Of a DNA stretch of 41,607 bases, positions 10,014 to 16,750 are shown piece by piece (the stretch's first letter is position 1; every line of letters begins with the position of its first letter). This DNA comes from a virus. A program made the position numbers and the translations under genes. The notes under the pieces are model-generated. The model worked only from the letters and a program-made list of their open reading frames with translations, ran no database searches and was not told the DNA's origin. The DNA is taken from IMG/VR virus record IMGVR_UViG_3300031839_000944, positions 1-41,607 of that record. The stretch is one strand, 5' to 3'.

Positions 10014-10015
10014 GC

Positions 10016-10848
10016 TTACCTCTTGGCCTTGCGAGAACGAAGTAGGGCGCGGAACTGGGAGTCCACCTTCGCGCGCTGATCTTCGTCGGTGCGAACCGCG
10101 CCGTTGTACGGCGGCGGGCATTCCTTCTTGCGGGCCTCGGCGCACATGGCGCAGTAGTCCCGCGACATCTGGCGCAGCAGCCTCGACTCCCACGGCTCAA
10201 GCCGGATCTGGGAGTTGAACTGATAGGCCATCAGATCCTGCTCTCCGATGGGCGAAAGCCCGGCCATGCCCGGAACGCCAGGGCCGACCTCGAACAGGAT
10301 CTCCACGAGATAGCCCCCGGCGTGAACCGGGGGCATCTCCACCAGGGCCGACTCGCCCCGGCTCAGGGAATCAAAGCGGCTCTCTTTGGCCTTCTCCGGC
10401 GTGGCACTCAGCCATGCGGAGTGGCGGCAGTAGAGCCGAAGCTGATCCCCTACTTCGTCAAAAAATTGCCGGTCGTCGCGATGAACTCCAGCGCCTGGTT
10501 GCGGATGAACGAGATCCGGCGGTCGGAGTAGATCTCGGCGAACTTCTCGCGCGTGGCCGGGATCGGGCCGTCAGGTCCGCTCAGGGTCCAGGTCACGGTC
10601 AGCTCGACCAGATCCTCGGTCGCCTGTTTGTAGAGCTCCTCCGGGGTCGGCATCGGGGCATTGCGCCCACGGGATGCACGCTTGATCGCGGCCTGCTCGC
10701 GCTGGCGCTTGAGCTTGATAGCCTTCTCGGAGTCCGAGCCCATCAGCGTGATGGTCTGGCCCTCAAGCGGCTCAAACGTGTCCGGGTGCAGCAACTGCAG
10801 GACAGCGCCTTCGTCGGCCTTGGCGGAGGAAAAGTCAAAAATGTTCAT
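10016..10848 (-). CDS. Tail assembly chaperone GT, -1 frameshift product
   Basis: The predicted product of a programmed -1 frameshift is a 277-residue fusion: the first 130 codons of the upstream chaperone, then 147 codons in the -1 frame ending at 10016. The shift site is T TTT TTG at 10465-10459, close to the end of the first frame. After the shift the frame reads DEVGDQLRLYCRHSAWLSAT and continues openly into a region with two CxxC-like pairs (DYCAMCAE...KKECPP). The second segment has no start codon or ribosome site of its own near its beginning. The order tail tube, G/GT, tape measure matches lambda V-G/GT-H, where GT binds the tape measure and recruits tail tube subunits. Confidence 0.8.
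10450..10848 (-). CDS. Tail assembly chaperone G
   Basis: The 132-residue zero-frame product begins MNIFDFSSAKADEGAVLQLL and contains the common chaperone pattern HPDTFEPLEGQTITLMGSDS. By analogy with lambda gpG it should coat the tape measure during tail assembly and not enter the virion. An AGGTGA ribosome site precedes the ATG at 10848. Only three codons (ACG AAG TAG) follow the slippery heptamer, so most ribosomes would stop here and a fraction would make GT. Confidence 0.85.
   Translation of the reverse strand: MNIFDFSSAKADEGAVLQLLHPDTFEPLEGQTITLMGSDSEKAIKLKRQREQAAIKRASRGRNAPMPTPEELYKQATEDLVELTVTWTLSGPDGPIPATREKFAEIYSDRRISFIRNQALEFIATTGNFLTK
10459..10465 (-). promoter_or_regulatory. -1 ribosomal frameshift site T TTT TTG
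   Basis: On the minus strand the zero-frame codons are GGC AAT TTT TTG ACG AAG TAG. The heptamer T TTT TTG fits the X XXY YYZ rule for tandem -1 slippage, and the -1 frame is open for another 147 codons. Frameshift signals between G and GT genes are a conserved feature of long-tailed phages, although lambda uses a different heptamer. Confidence 0.8.
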
Positions 10849-10882
10849 GGTGTTTCACCTCATCAGCAGTGGTCATCCAAGA

Positions 10883-10937
10883 CCGCCGGGAAGGGGTGGA
10901 TGAGTCCCCTTGTCGGTCGCGCGACCTATCCCGGCGG
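10883..10937 (-). other. Three-stem structured leader between tail tube and chaperone genes
   Basis: An outer perfect 8-bp stem (CCGCCGGG at 10883-10890 with CCCGGCGG at 10930-10937) encloses two hairpins: AAGGGG/CCCCTT (10891-10896 and 10906-10911) and GGTC/GACC around GCGC (10915-10926). It fills most of the 100-base gap between the tail tube and G genes. There is no T-tract, so a simple terminator is unlikely. It may be an mRNA processing or stability element. Confidence 0.5.
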
Positions 10938-10949
10938 AACAGTCGCGAC

Positions 10950-11408
10950 TTAGGCCGCCGGATCCTCGACGATGCCTTCCTCGCTGTTGATGCCGATGGT
11001 CACGCTGGCGCCCACGATCTGGTCGGGGCCGCCGACGTTGGTCGTGAAGGACATGACCTGGCCCTGGAAGTAGAGGACGGAGCCGTCCTGCAGGGTCACG
11101 GCGAAGGCGTGGTCGGCGTCGTCGTCAACGGCAGCGATCAGGATGGTCTGGCCGGCGTCGGAGGGAATCCGGGCAAGCTGCATCGTGACGTTGCCGTCGT
11201 TGTACGAGCCCTTGCGCTTCACGACCGCGCGGGTCTTGAGCGGGGTGTGCGTCACTTCGTTGTAGACGCGGCCGAACTCGCCGAGGTCGGTGACCTCATC
11301 CAGATCGGTGAAGGTGAGGGCCTCGTAGCCCAAGACGTCGTTGGTGGCGGGCAGGACAGCGCTGATCGCGATGTTGGTGCCGGCCGAGGTGAATACCTTT
11401 GAGGGCAT
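10950..11408 (-). CDS. Major tail tube protein
   Basis: This 152-residue protein is the likely tube subunit. The pattern resembles lambda V-type or phage tail tube proteins: SAGTNIAISAVLPATNDVLG, then YEALTFTDLDEVTDLGEFGRV and a late VGGPDQIVGASVTIGI segment, all beta-rich. The start at 11408 was chosen because it has an AGGAG site at the proper distance; the longer frame lacks one. It follows an intrinsic terminator and precedes the chaperone genes, the standard position for the tube gene. Strong translation signals fit a protein needed in many copies. Confidence 0.85.
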   Translation of the reverse strand: MPSKVFTSAGTNIAISAVLPATNDVLGYEALTFTDLDEVTDLGEFGRVYNEVTHTPLKTRAVVKRKGSYNDGNVTMQLARIPSDAGQTILIAAVDDDADHAFAVTLQDGSVLYFQGQVMSFTTNVGGPDQIVGASVTIGINSEEGIVEDPAA

Positions 11409-11490
11409 AGCAAACTCCTGGTTTTGACAGGTGGGGGTGGATGTGCCGCCCACCCGTCCGGGTCAGGCGAGGCACCTGGGCGCGCCAACG

Positions 11491-11515
11491 AAAAAGCCCC
11501 GCTCGGTGGCGGGGC
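11491..11515 (-). terminator. Intrinsic terminator upstream of the tail tube gene
   Basis: On the minus strand a GCCCCGC/GCGGGGC stem with a six-base loop is followed by TTTTT. It lies downstream of the HK97 gp10-like gene and before the tail tube gene, so it should reduce read-through unless RNA polymerase is antiterminated. Confidence 0.8.
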
Positions 11516-11535
11516 TCGGTGGCGCTGATTGGGTG

Positions 11536-11976
11536 TTACTTGCTGGCCTGGATGGCTCTGGCCAGCTTGGATTCGAACTCGGTGATTGAGATGCGCAGCA
11601 TCCCGTTCGGGGCCTTGACGGAATAACCGTCTCGGGTGGTCGCGTTGGTGGCGTACTCGCCTGTGCCGTAGAGGCCGTATTCCAGGACGGAGATATAGGG
11701 CAGGTTGTTGGTCAGCCAGTAGACCTCGCCCACGGCGCCCTGAATCGTGCCGGCGGCCTTGGCGATCGTGGCCTGGCCGTTCTTGTCGAGATCAGGAAGG
11801 GTTCCGCTCGCAGGCGAGCCGATGGAGGGCTGCCAGTTGCCGACAGCGCCGCCCTGATCGACTGGCGTCCGCATGATGACCGCGCTCGACAGCTCCAGCA
11901 GCGATGCCCGGACTACCTTGTCCAGCTGTTGGCGTCGCTTGCGGGCGTAGGCCTGCATCTGCTTCCCGAAGCTCAT
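11536..11976 (-). CDS. HK97 gp10-like head-tail connector protein
   Basis: The 146-residue product shows the features of the HK97 gp10 family: a basic N-terminal helix (GKQMQAYARKRRQQLDKVVR), an 'RTPVDQGGAVGNWQPSIG' turn, and a C-terminal segment with NNLPYISVLEYG followed by a long helix. Members sit at the neck and help join head and tail. The ATG at 11976 overlaps the upstream stop (ATGA). The longer reading frame to 12405 is a shadow of the neighbouring gene. Confidence 0.85.
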   Translation of the reverse strand: MSFGKQMQAYARKRRQQLDKVVRASLLELSSAVIMRTPVDQGGAVGNWQPSIGSPASGTLPDLDKNGQATIAKAAGTIQGAVGEVYWLTNNLPYISVLEYGLYGTGEYATNATTRDGYSVKAPNGMLRISITEFESKLARAIQASK

Positions 11977-12371
11977 TTCACGAAGGCCCGATAGCGGATC
12001 GACACCGGGATGGCCCAGCGGCTGCCGGATGGGATGGCGGGGCTGGAGTAGACGCGCTCGACCCGGATGCTCACGCCGTCGCGGATCAGGGTGCGGCCGC
12101 GAACGAAATGCGCCTTGACCTGCTCGGCGGCCGTCAGGCCGATGTCCTTGTATGCGTCGGCCGGGGCCATGACGGTGACCTGGTAGATCCCGCGGTGGTC
12201 GTCGCTGGTCTCGGCAGCGTTTCCGACCGGCGTGGTCTCGGCCGGCAGGTGGAACTCGCGCAGGTAGACTTGGCCATCCACCGGCGTGAACGGGGCATTT
12301 TCGAATGCCACCGGCAGGCCGAGATCCTGGAGGTGAAGCGCCAGGGCGGTGTTGATGGCCTTGTCGCTCAA
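11973..12371 (-). CDS. Tail completion/terminator protein (DUF4128-like)
   Basis: The 132-residue protein has the length and pattern of tail terminator proteins: an N-terminal helix (AINTALALHLQDLG), a strand block YLREFHLPAE, the GIYQVTVMAPA segment typical of the family, and a closing IPVSIRYRAF strand. Such proteins cap the tail tube and form the joint to the head. It overlaps both neighbours by ATGA junctions, in a head-to-tail completion cassette. Family naming is from pattern memory, so a related terminator family is possible. Confidence 0.75.
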   Translation of the reverse strand: MSDKAINTALALHLQDLGLPVAFENAPFTPVDGQVYLREFHLPAETTPVGNAAETSDDHRGIYQVTVMAPADAYKDIGLTAAEQVKAHFVRGRTLIRDGVSIRVERVYSSPAIPSGSRWAIPVSIRYRAFVK

Positions 12372-12568
12372 TGCAGGCGCTCCGCGATGGCCCGGAACTT
12401 CTCATCCACTGTCTGCTGGGCCTCAGACTTGAGCATGGCCAGCACGGTCTCGACCTCCTCGAAGCAGGAGGACAGCACGCAATCGACCAGCAGCGTCTCG
12501 ATGCTGGCCTCGCGGAAGTCCCGGATCTCGCGCAGGCGGCGCAGGCGCGCCCAGCAGTCGTCGGTCAT
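12368..12568 (-). CDS. Small helical protein in the connector cassette
   Basis: This 66-residue, mostly helical protein has three cysteines (DDCW, VDCV, SSCF). I do not recognise its family. It is coupled by overlapping start and stop codons to the tail terminator and head-closure genes, so it is probably translated with them. Its small size and helix content would suit an assembly helper, but nothing in the sequence proves that. Confidence 0.6.
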   Translation of the reverse strand: MTDDCWARLRRLREIRDFREASIETLLVDCVLSSCFEEVETVLAMLKSEAQQTVDEKFRAIAERLH

Positions 12569-12915
12569 CAGTCGGCCCTCAGTTGGCAGATATAGAGAAC
12601 GTCGGCGCCGGCCAGGCGAATGTGCTGGACGTCCACCACGCGGAAGGTCACGCCGTCCACGGTGGCCCGCCAGCCCTTGAACGGGCGCTGCGCAATCTTC
12701 TCAAGCACCAGGCGCGTGTCGGTGGCCTGAATCAGCGTGCCGTCCACGTCCTGCGCCCGGTATCGGCTGGGGTAGCCGAAGCCCGAGATGCTTGTGGTAG
12801 CCCCCGGCGTGCCTTCGCCGGTTGCCGGGTTGATCGTGCCGGGCGCCGTGAAGGTGACCGCCACCGGCTCGCCGTAGGTGTTCAGCAGGCGAGAAGCGGT
12901 AGCGGCCAGGCTCAC
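12568..12915 (-). CDS. Head closure protein
   Basis: The 115-residue, beta-rich protein occupies the place of head-closure or stopper proteins. It begins with a short helix (MSLAATASRLLNTYG), continues with strands around EPVAVTF and FGYPSRYRAQDVDG, and has a late VDVQHIRLAGADVLYICQL segment. In related phages this protein binds under the adaptor ring and holds DNA in the capsid. It overlaps its neighbours by four and one bases. Function is inferred from order and fold pattern. Confidence 0.65.
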   Translation of the reverse strand: MSLAATASRLLNTYGEPVAVTFTAPGTINPATGEGTPGATTSISGFGYPSRYRAQDVDGTLIQATDTRLVLEKIAQRPFKGWRATVDGVTFRVVDVQHIRLAGADVLYICQLRAD

Positions 12916-13352
12916 CGGATCACCTCGAACGTGCCGATGCCGCCGCCGGCCCGAAGGTACTTGCGCAGGATGGCGTTGTAGGACCGCACCAGCACGGCGG
13001 CAGCGGCGTCGTCGGCGTATTCCACCTCGATGACGTCCACCTTCTCGCGCTTGGTCTTGCGGGCCACAGGCGCGAGCGGATCGTTGCCCTGGTCGATGGC
13101 AATGGCGACGGAATGTTGGCCGGCGGCGATGGCGGCCGGCACCGTGTCATCCGGCAGCATGTAGCCGTCGACATAGGCGTCGGCACGCGGCCAGGACAGC
13201 GCCTGGTCGGGGTCGGTCTTGACGCCGATCCATTCGAGCGTTTCGAGGTAGTCCAGCGCCTTGGTCAGCAGGACGGCCGGCGCCGATTCGAGGGTGATGC
13301 CGCGCGCGGTGGCGTATGCCGTCAATGCAGCTTCGTCGGTGTATCCGATCAC
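12912..13352 (-). CDS. Head-tail adaptor (DnaT-like ssDNA-binding family annotation)
   Basis: The 146-residue protein resembles phage proteins often labelled DnaT-like. It starts with IGYTDEAALTAYATARGI, contains an ALDYLETLEWIGVKTDPDQALSWPRA block, and ends with an acidic strand and a helix (SYNAILRKYLRAGG). The position after the capsid and before head closure shows it is more probably the adaptor that docks onto the portal. The W-P-R-A block is the most recognisable feature. A role in DNA binding is not supported here. Confidence 0.75.
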   Translation of the reverse strand: MIGYTDEAALTAYATARGITLESAPAVLLTKALDYLETLEWIGVKTDPDQALSWPRADAYVDGYMLPDDTVPAAIAAGQHSVAIAIDQGNDPLAPVARKTKREKVDVIEVEYADDAAAAVLVRSYNAILRKYLRAGGGIGTFEVIR

Positions 13353-13531
13353 GGCAGCAGATCCTCATTCTCGATGGTGCCCTGGCGCTCCTTGCGTTCC
13401 TTGCGGCGCTGCTGGACCAGATGAGCCTTTTGGATGAACGATCCCCACGGCGCCAGGCGGCGGCGCTGATGCTCCGGCAGCATGTCGGCGTAGGCGTCCT
13501 CGTCCAGCATCGGCTCGTCGTCGTCGATCAT
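13349..13531 (-). CDS. Small acidic/basic hypothetical protein
   Basis: This 60-residue protein has an acidic N-terminus (DDDEPMLDEDAYADML) and a strongly basic middle (QQRRKERKERQG). I do not recognise a family. It overlaps the adaptor gene and sits two bases from the preceding virion gene, within the head-completion cassette. The split charge could suit an assembly factor, but that is speculation. Confidence 0.55.
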   Translation of the reverse strand: MIDDDEPMLDEDAYADMLPEHQRRRLAPWGSFIQKAHLVQQRRKERKERQGTIENEDLLP

Positions 13532-13533
13532 CG

Positions 13534-14022
13534 TTAGAAGTCCAGACGGATCCGGGCGACGATGGAGAAGTCCTGCGTCTTGCCGAGGCCGGAGGTGCCG
13601 CCGACGCGCTTGCGGGTGTAGAGCCCGGACAGGGCGGTGTCGACGTTGTTCACGGGGTTGGTGCCCGACAGCGTGCGAGCGCTGGTGCCGGTCTCGAACA
13701 GCGTGATCGTGTCGCCGGGGCTGGTGCTGATCTCGTTCTCAGCCCAGGTCGCCTCCAGCTGCCACCAGGGATTTGCCGTGCCGTCGCCGCCGGTGCTCTT
13801 GGTGACGTTCACGCCGGTTTTCCAGTAGCTGTTGGTGGCCACCTGGCCGGCGAGGTTGTTGCCGACACCGCCGCCCAGCTTGCGGATGGGATAGCTGGGT
13901 CCGGCGCCGTCCTCGGCGTCATTGGTGCCCCAGCCCACGGAATCGACGATGTAGGCGGCCAGTGGACCCACGTCAATGGAGCGGTCGCGGTCGATCTGGT
14001 AGCCCTGGTTTACCTTCGGCAT
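13534..14022 (-). CDS. Putative virion structural protein
   Basis: The 162-residue product is rich in glycine, threonine and asparagine, with several tryptophans (SVGWGTND, NPWWQLEATWAE), and looks all-beta. A C-terminal FSIVARIRLDF strand closes it. I do not recognise the family. It sits between a zinc-ribbon gene and the adaptor genes, so a head-surface or decoration role is plausible. Confidence 0.6.
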   Translation of the reverse strand: MPKVNQGYQIDRDRSIDVGPLAAYIVDSVGWGTNDAEDGAGPSYPIRKLGGGVGNNLAGQVATNSYWKTGVNVTKSTGGDGTANPWWQLEATWAENEISTSPGDTITLFETGTSARTLSGTNPVNNVDTALSGLYTRKRVGGTSGLGKTQDFSIVARIRLDF

Positions 14023-14025
14023 GGT

Positions 14026-14250
14026 TCAGTCCTTGCAGTTGCACATGGGGACGATGGGGCCCGTTGGCGCGCCCCGATCATCGGTCTGTTGCTTGAATGC
14101 GCCACGGCCTTCTCGGCGGTAGGCGTAGGTGCCATCGGCCTGCAGCTCGCCGACGATGACCTCCTCATAGGCGGCCTTGCCGCAGTAGGCGCAGTCGAAT
14201 CGGGTGGCAGCAGTCACCTTGCGCGGAACGCGGCTCTGGGCGACTTCCAT
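14026..14250 (-). CDS. Small zinc-ribbon-like protein
   Basis: The 74-residue protein has a CAYCGK knuckle around residues 20-25 and a terminal CNCKD, so it could hold one zinc ion through four cysteines. The middle is polar and flexible. Its start overlaps the upstream stop (TGATG). A metal-binding helper in the head cassette is the most that can be said. Confidence 0.6.
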   Translation of the reverse strand: MEVAQSRVPRKVTAATRFDCAYCGKAAYEEVIVGELQADGTYAYRREGRGAFKQQTDDRGAPTGPIVPMCNCKD

Positions 14251-14408
14251 CAGAGGCTGTCCAGATGGTCGGTGCGGATGGCGACGAAGGTCAGCGGCTC
14301 GGCAGAGGGTGTCACCTCGAATCCGACCGCGACGAGCCGGTCCAGCGCTTGCTGATACGCCTCGGGCGTGTCAGCGATAACGGTGGCCTCGGTTCGCACT
14401 TCGATCAT
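14250..14408 (-). CDS. Small hypothetical protein, 52 residues
   Basis: A 52-residue frame begins MIEVRTEATVIADTPEAYQQ and ends in DHLDSL. It overlaps the upstream repeat-protein gene by ATGA and the downstream zinc-ribbon gene by TGATG, and it exactly fills the space between them. These tight junctions on both sides are the main reason to call it a gene. It predicts an alpha/beta mini-domain with no family I know. Confidence 0.65.
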   Translation of the reverse strand: MIEVRTEATVIADTPEAYQQALDRLVAVGFEVTPSAEPLTFVAIRTDHLDSL

Positions 14409-15760
14409 GTGTAATTCCTATTTGCTGAAACGGTCAGCCAGGCCCGGAAGTAGCTGGCGGTGGAGGCGGCGCCCAGGCCGGTGCCGCTGGTCACGCTGCC
14501 GGTTGCCCGGATGCGGAACACGCCGGCGCGCAGCAGGGCGCGGTTCTGGCCGATGACGCCGGTCAGATCCGTGGTTCGGATTCCCTTCCCGGTCTGGCCG
14601 GTCAGGGTGTAGAAGGTCGTCCAGGCTCCGCCGCTGTTGGTCGAATACTGGAACTGGATGTTGCATGTCGGCTGCACCAGCGGCAGACCGGCGTTCGCGT
14701 GCTGGTTCTCGACCCGGAGCGTCACGTTGGTGATCGTCAGGTCGCCGAGGTTGATGTCCCGGAACTGAGCGACGTGCGTGCCGTTGGTCGTGTTGTTCGT
14801 CGTGCCCAGCAGGCCGGACGATGTAGCCGTGAGCGTCGCGGCGGTGCCGGTGGTGTCGCCCAGGGCGTTGTTGGGATTGGTGAAGCCGGTGTTGCTGTTG
14901 ACCGAATCCAGATAGGCCTCGACGGTCACCTCGACCACATCGCTTGCTGCCGCGCGCTGGCCGGTGTCGGTGCGGGCGATGATCGCCGCCTCCACCTGGT
15001 CATCTGCGCGCTGTCCGCTTTCCGACGCCGTGGCGGTGACGGAATTGCTCACGTCCTCGACGGCGCGCTGGGCGGTCTCGCTGACCTCAATGTCAGCGAC
15101 CACCAGATCCGAGGCATTGTCGCTGACCTCCATCACCTCGGCCTCGACCGCCACCTCATCGGATGCACGCTGGCCGGTCTCGTTGGCTGTCGCCGTCACG
15201 CTGGCGTTGATGTCCTCGACAGCCCGCTTTCCAGCGTCGGCGGTCGGGATCACGATGGCCTGGATGGTGTCGTCGGCCCGTTGGCCGGCCTCGGCGATGC
15301 TTGCCACGGCCGAAACCTGATCGTCGGCGCGCTGGCCCACGTTCACCACGCTGAACTCGGCGGCCACGGCCTCATCGGCGCGCTGGCCGGATTCCATGAC
15401 CTCCACGTCGACCGACGTCGTGTCGGTCGCGCGCTGCCCGGCATCCATCACCTGGGCGATCGCCGAAACAGTCTCATCGGCCCGCTGGGCCGACTCGATC
15501 ACGCCGGCCTCGACGGTGACCGGATCCAGCGCCTTGCGGTTCACCTCCTCGACCTCGGCAGCCAGGGCGGCCGTCACAGTCTCAAGCGCCCGCTGCGCAA
15601 TCTCGGCGACGTTGGCCTGCACCTGAGCCGCATCCTCGGCCCGCTTGGCCTGGTTGCGGTTGTCGTATTGCAAGCGCTCGTTCAGCACCTCAGAGGCGTC
15701 GCCGACCGGAACCTCGACCACCACCGTGCGGACGGTGGTCACCGGAAAGAACTTGGGCAT
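14405..15760 (-). CDS. Repeat-built virion surface or head-fibre protein
   Basis: The 451-residue protein has three parts. Residues 1-37 form an N-terminal anchor. Residues 38-285 hold about 14 tandem repeats of 16-20 residues, mostly 17, with consensus GQRADDxVxAxxxVxEx. Residues 286-451 form a beta-rich, threonine/asparagine-rich C-terminal domain (NPNNALGDTTGTAATLTATS, later SYFRAWLTVSAN). The repeat spacing and alternating hydrophobic pattern suggest a rod or solenoid that carries the C-terminal domain outward. It lies two genes after the major capsid gene and next to another beta-rich protein, so a head fibre or decoration is more likely than a tail fibre. I recognise no named family. 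Confidence 0.75.
   Translation of the reverse strand: MPKFFPVTTVRTVVVEVPVGDASEVLNERLQYDNRNQAKRAEDAAQVQANVAEIAQRALETVTAALAAEVEEVNRKALDPVTVEAGVIESAQRADETVSAIAQVMDAGQRATDTTSVDVEVMESGQRADEAVAAEFSVVNVGQRADDQVSAVASIAEAGQRADDTIQAIVIPTADAGKRAVEDINASVTATANETGQRASDEVAVEAEVMEVSDNASDLVVADIEVSETAQRAVEDVSNSVTATASESGQRADDQVEAAIIARTDTGQRAAASDVVEVTVEAYLDSVNSNTGFTNPNNALGDTTGTAATLTATSSGLLGTTNNTTNGTHVAQFRDINLGDLTITNVTLRVENQHANAGLPLVQPTCNIQFQYSTNSGGAWTTFYTLTGQTGKGIRTTDLTGVIGQNRALLRAGVFRIRATGSVTSGTGLGAASTASYFRAWLTVSANRNYT
14906..15649 (-). repeat. Tandem 17-residue coding repeats
   Basis: This stretch encodes about 14 imperfect repeats of 16-20 residues, each starting with (G/A)(Q/K)RA. Protein similarity is clear, but the DNA copies have diverged, so the array is old or under selection on the protein. 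Confidence 0.85.
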
Positions 15761-15763
15761 GGA

Positions 15764-16531
15764 TCAGGCCCTGGTCTGGCCCCAAACCGTCACGATCAAG
15801 CCGGTGGGCGCGAATACGCGCACCGTCGTCGCCGGCTCGGAGAATGGCATGACGCCTCCGGCTGCGACCGGGATGCCCGATGTCGCGCTCGGCGTGCCGC
15901 CGTAATGGTGGACCTTCACAACGCCCTCGTTGCCGACTACAGCGACCCAGAATGAGTCCACCTGCTCGGAGAACGTGAAGGTCAGGACGTCATTGGCGCC
16001 GGTTTGGTCCGGCAGTATCTCGCCACCGGCAAAGTCATCGCGAACCGATACGGTGTCAGCGATGCTCACCGGCTGCGTGTCGGCCGGCGTCGTGGGCTGG
16101 ATCAGCCCGGTATCCACGGCCAGCGAGGCGCCGGTCGTGTTCTTGACCTCGACCTCGCCCTGGACGGTCACCGCCTGCGTGCCGTTCCACCGGACGAACA
16201 CCGCATCTGCCTGGCTGTCGCCGATGCCAATGTCCACCGCCACAGGCGCAGCGCGCAGCTGCGCATCGGTCAGCGGGTTGAGGCCGGTGTCCACCACCAG
16301 GCCGTCGGGCCCGATCAGCAGGGCCGCGAGGTTGCCATCGAGATCTACGCCCCCCACTAGGGAGGCGGTGTCCGGCGCTGGCGCACCGGTGAGGCCGTTT
16401 TGCGGCTGGTCAATGGCGATGTCGCCGAGGTTGACCGCTGCATCGACCTTCAACTTGCGTTCGCCGACCCGATCAGAGGTCAGCAGGTCGGACGGCAGCC
16501 CCTCCAGGATGTAGAAGGGCAGGCCGGCCAT
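15764..16531 (-). CDS. Putative virion protein near the capsid gene
   Basis: The 255-residue protein carries NPLTDAQLRAAPVAVDIGIG, a short block seen in many phage structural proteins, then VTVQGEVEVKN. It ends in a beta-rich domain with SFWVAVVGNEGVVKVHHYGG and a final VFAPTGLIVTVWGQTRA. The pairing with the repeat-built protein immediately downstream (three bases apart) suggests the two form one head-surface structure. No catalytic motif is visible. Confidence 0.65.
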   Translation of the reverse strand: MAGLPFYILEGLPSDLLTSDRVGERKLKVDAAVNLGDIAIDQPQNGLTGAPAPDTASLVGGVDLDGNLAALLIGPDGLVVDTGLNPLTDAQLRAAPVAVDIGIGDSQADAVFVRWNGTQAVTVQGEVEVKNTTGASLAVDTGLIQPTTPADTQPVSIADTVSVRDDFAGGEILPDQTGANDVLTFTFSEQVDSFWVAVVGNEGVVKVHHYGGTPSATSGIPVAAGGVMPFSEPATTVRVFAPTGLIVTVWGQTRA

Positions 16532-16535
16532 TGAA

Positions 16536-16700
16536 TCAGCCCGTCAGGGTGTCGGGGTAGGGCTGCGCCTTCGGCTTGCGCTTCTTGGGCGCCTCCGGCA
16601 GCACGCCAGCCTGTGCAGCGATCAGCAGGGCCTCGCGCTTCTTGGCCGCGATCTGCTCGTTGAACTGGCGCTGCAGCGCGATCTGTTCGTTGATCTTCAT
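16536..16700 (-). CDS. Small basic hypothetical protein
   Basis: This 54-residue protein (MKINEQIALQRQFNEQIAAK...) combines a helix with a lysine/proline-rich C-terminal tail. The ATG at 16700 has a GGAGG site just upstream; a longer frame would run into the capsid gene. It follows the major capsid gene directly. It may be a capsid-associated peptide, but I do not recognise it. Confidence 0.6.
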   Translation of the reverse strand: MKINEQIALQRQFNEQIAAKKREALLIAAQAGVLPEAPKKRKPKAQPYPDTLTG

Positions 16701-16750
16701 GTTGCCTCCGAAAGGGTTGGGGGCAGGGCCGAAGCCCCGCCCCCGTTCCA

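Noticed and set aside
10014-10193. Upstream extension of the tape measure
   Set aside because: The 60 extra codons overlap the GT frame, are arginine-rich noise, and the ATG at 10013 begins a typical tape-measure start.
14906-15649. CRISPR-like array
   Set aside because: The repeats are protein-level, 16-20 codons long, contiguous and diverged at the DNA level, with no spacers or cas genes.
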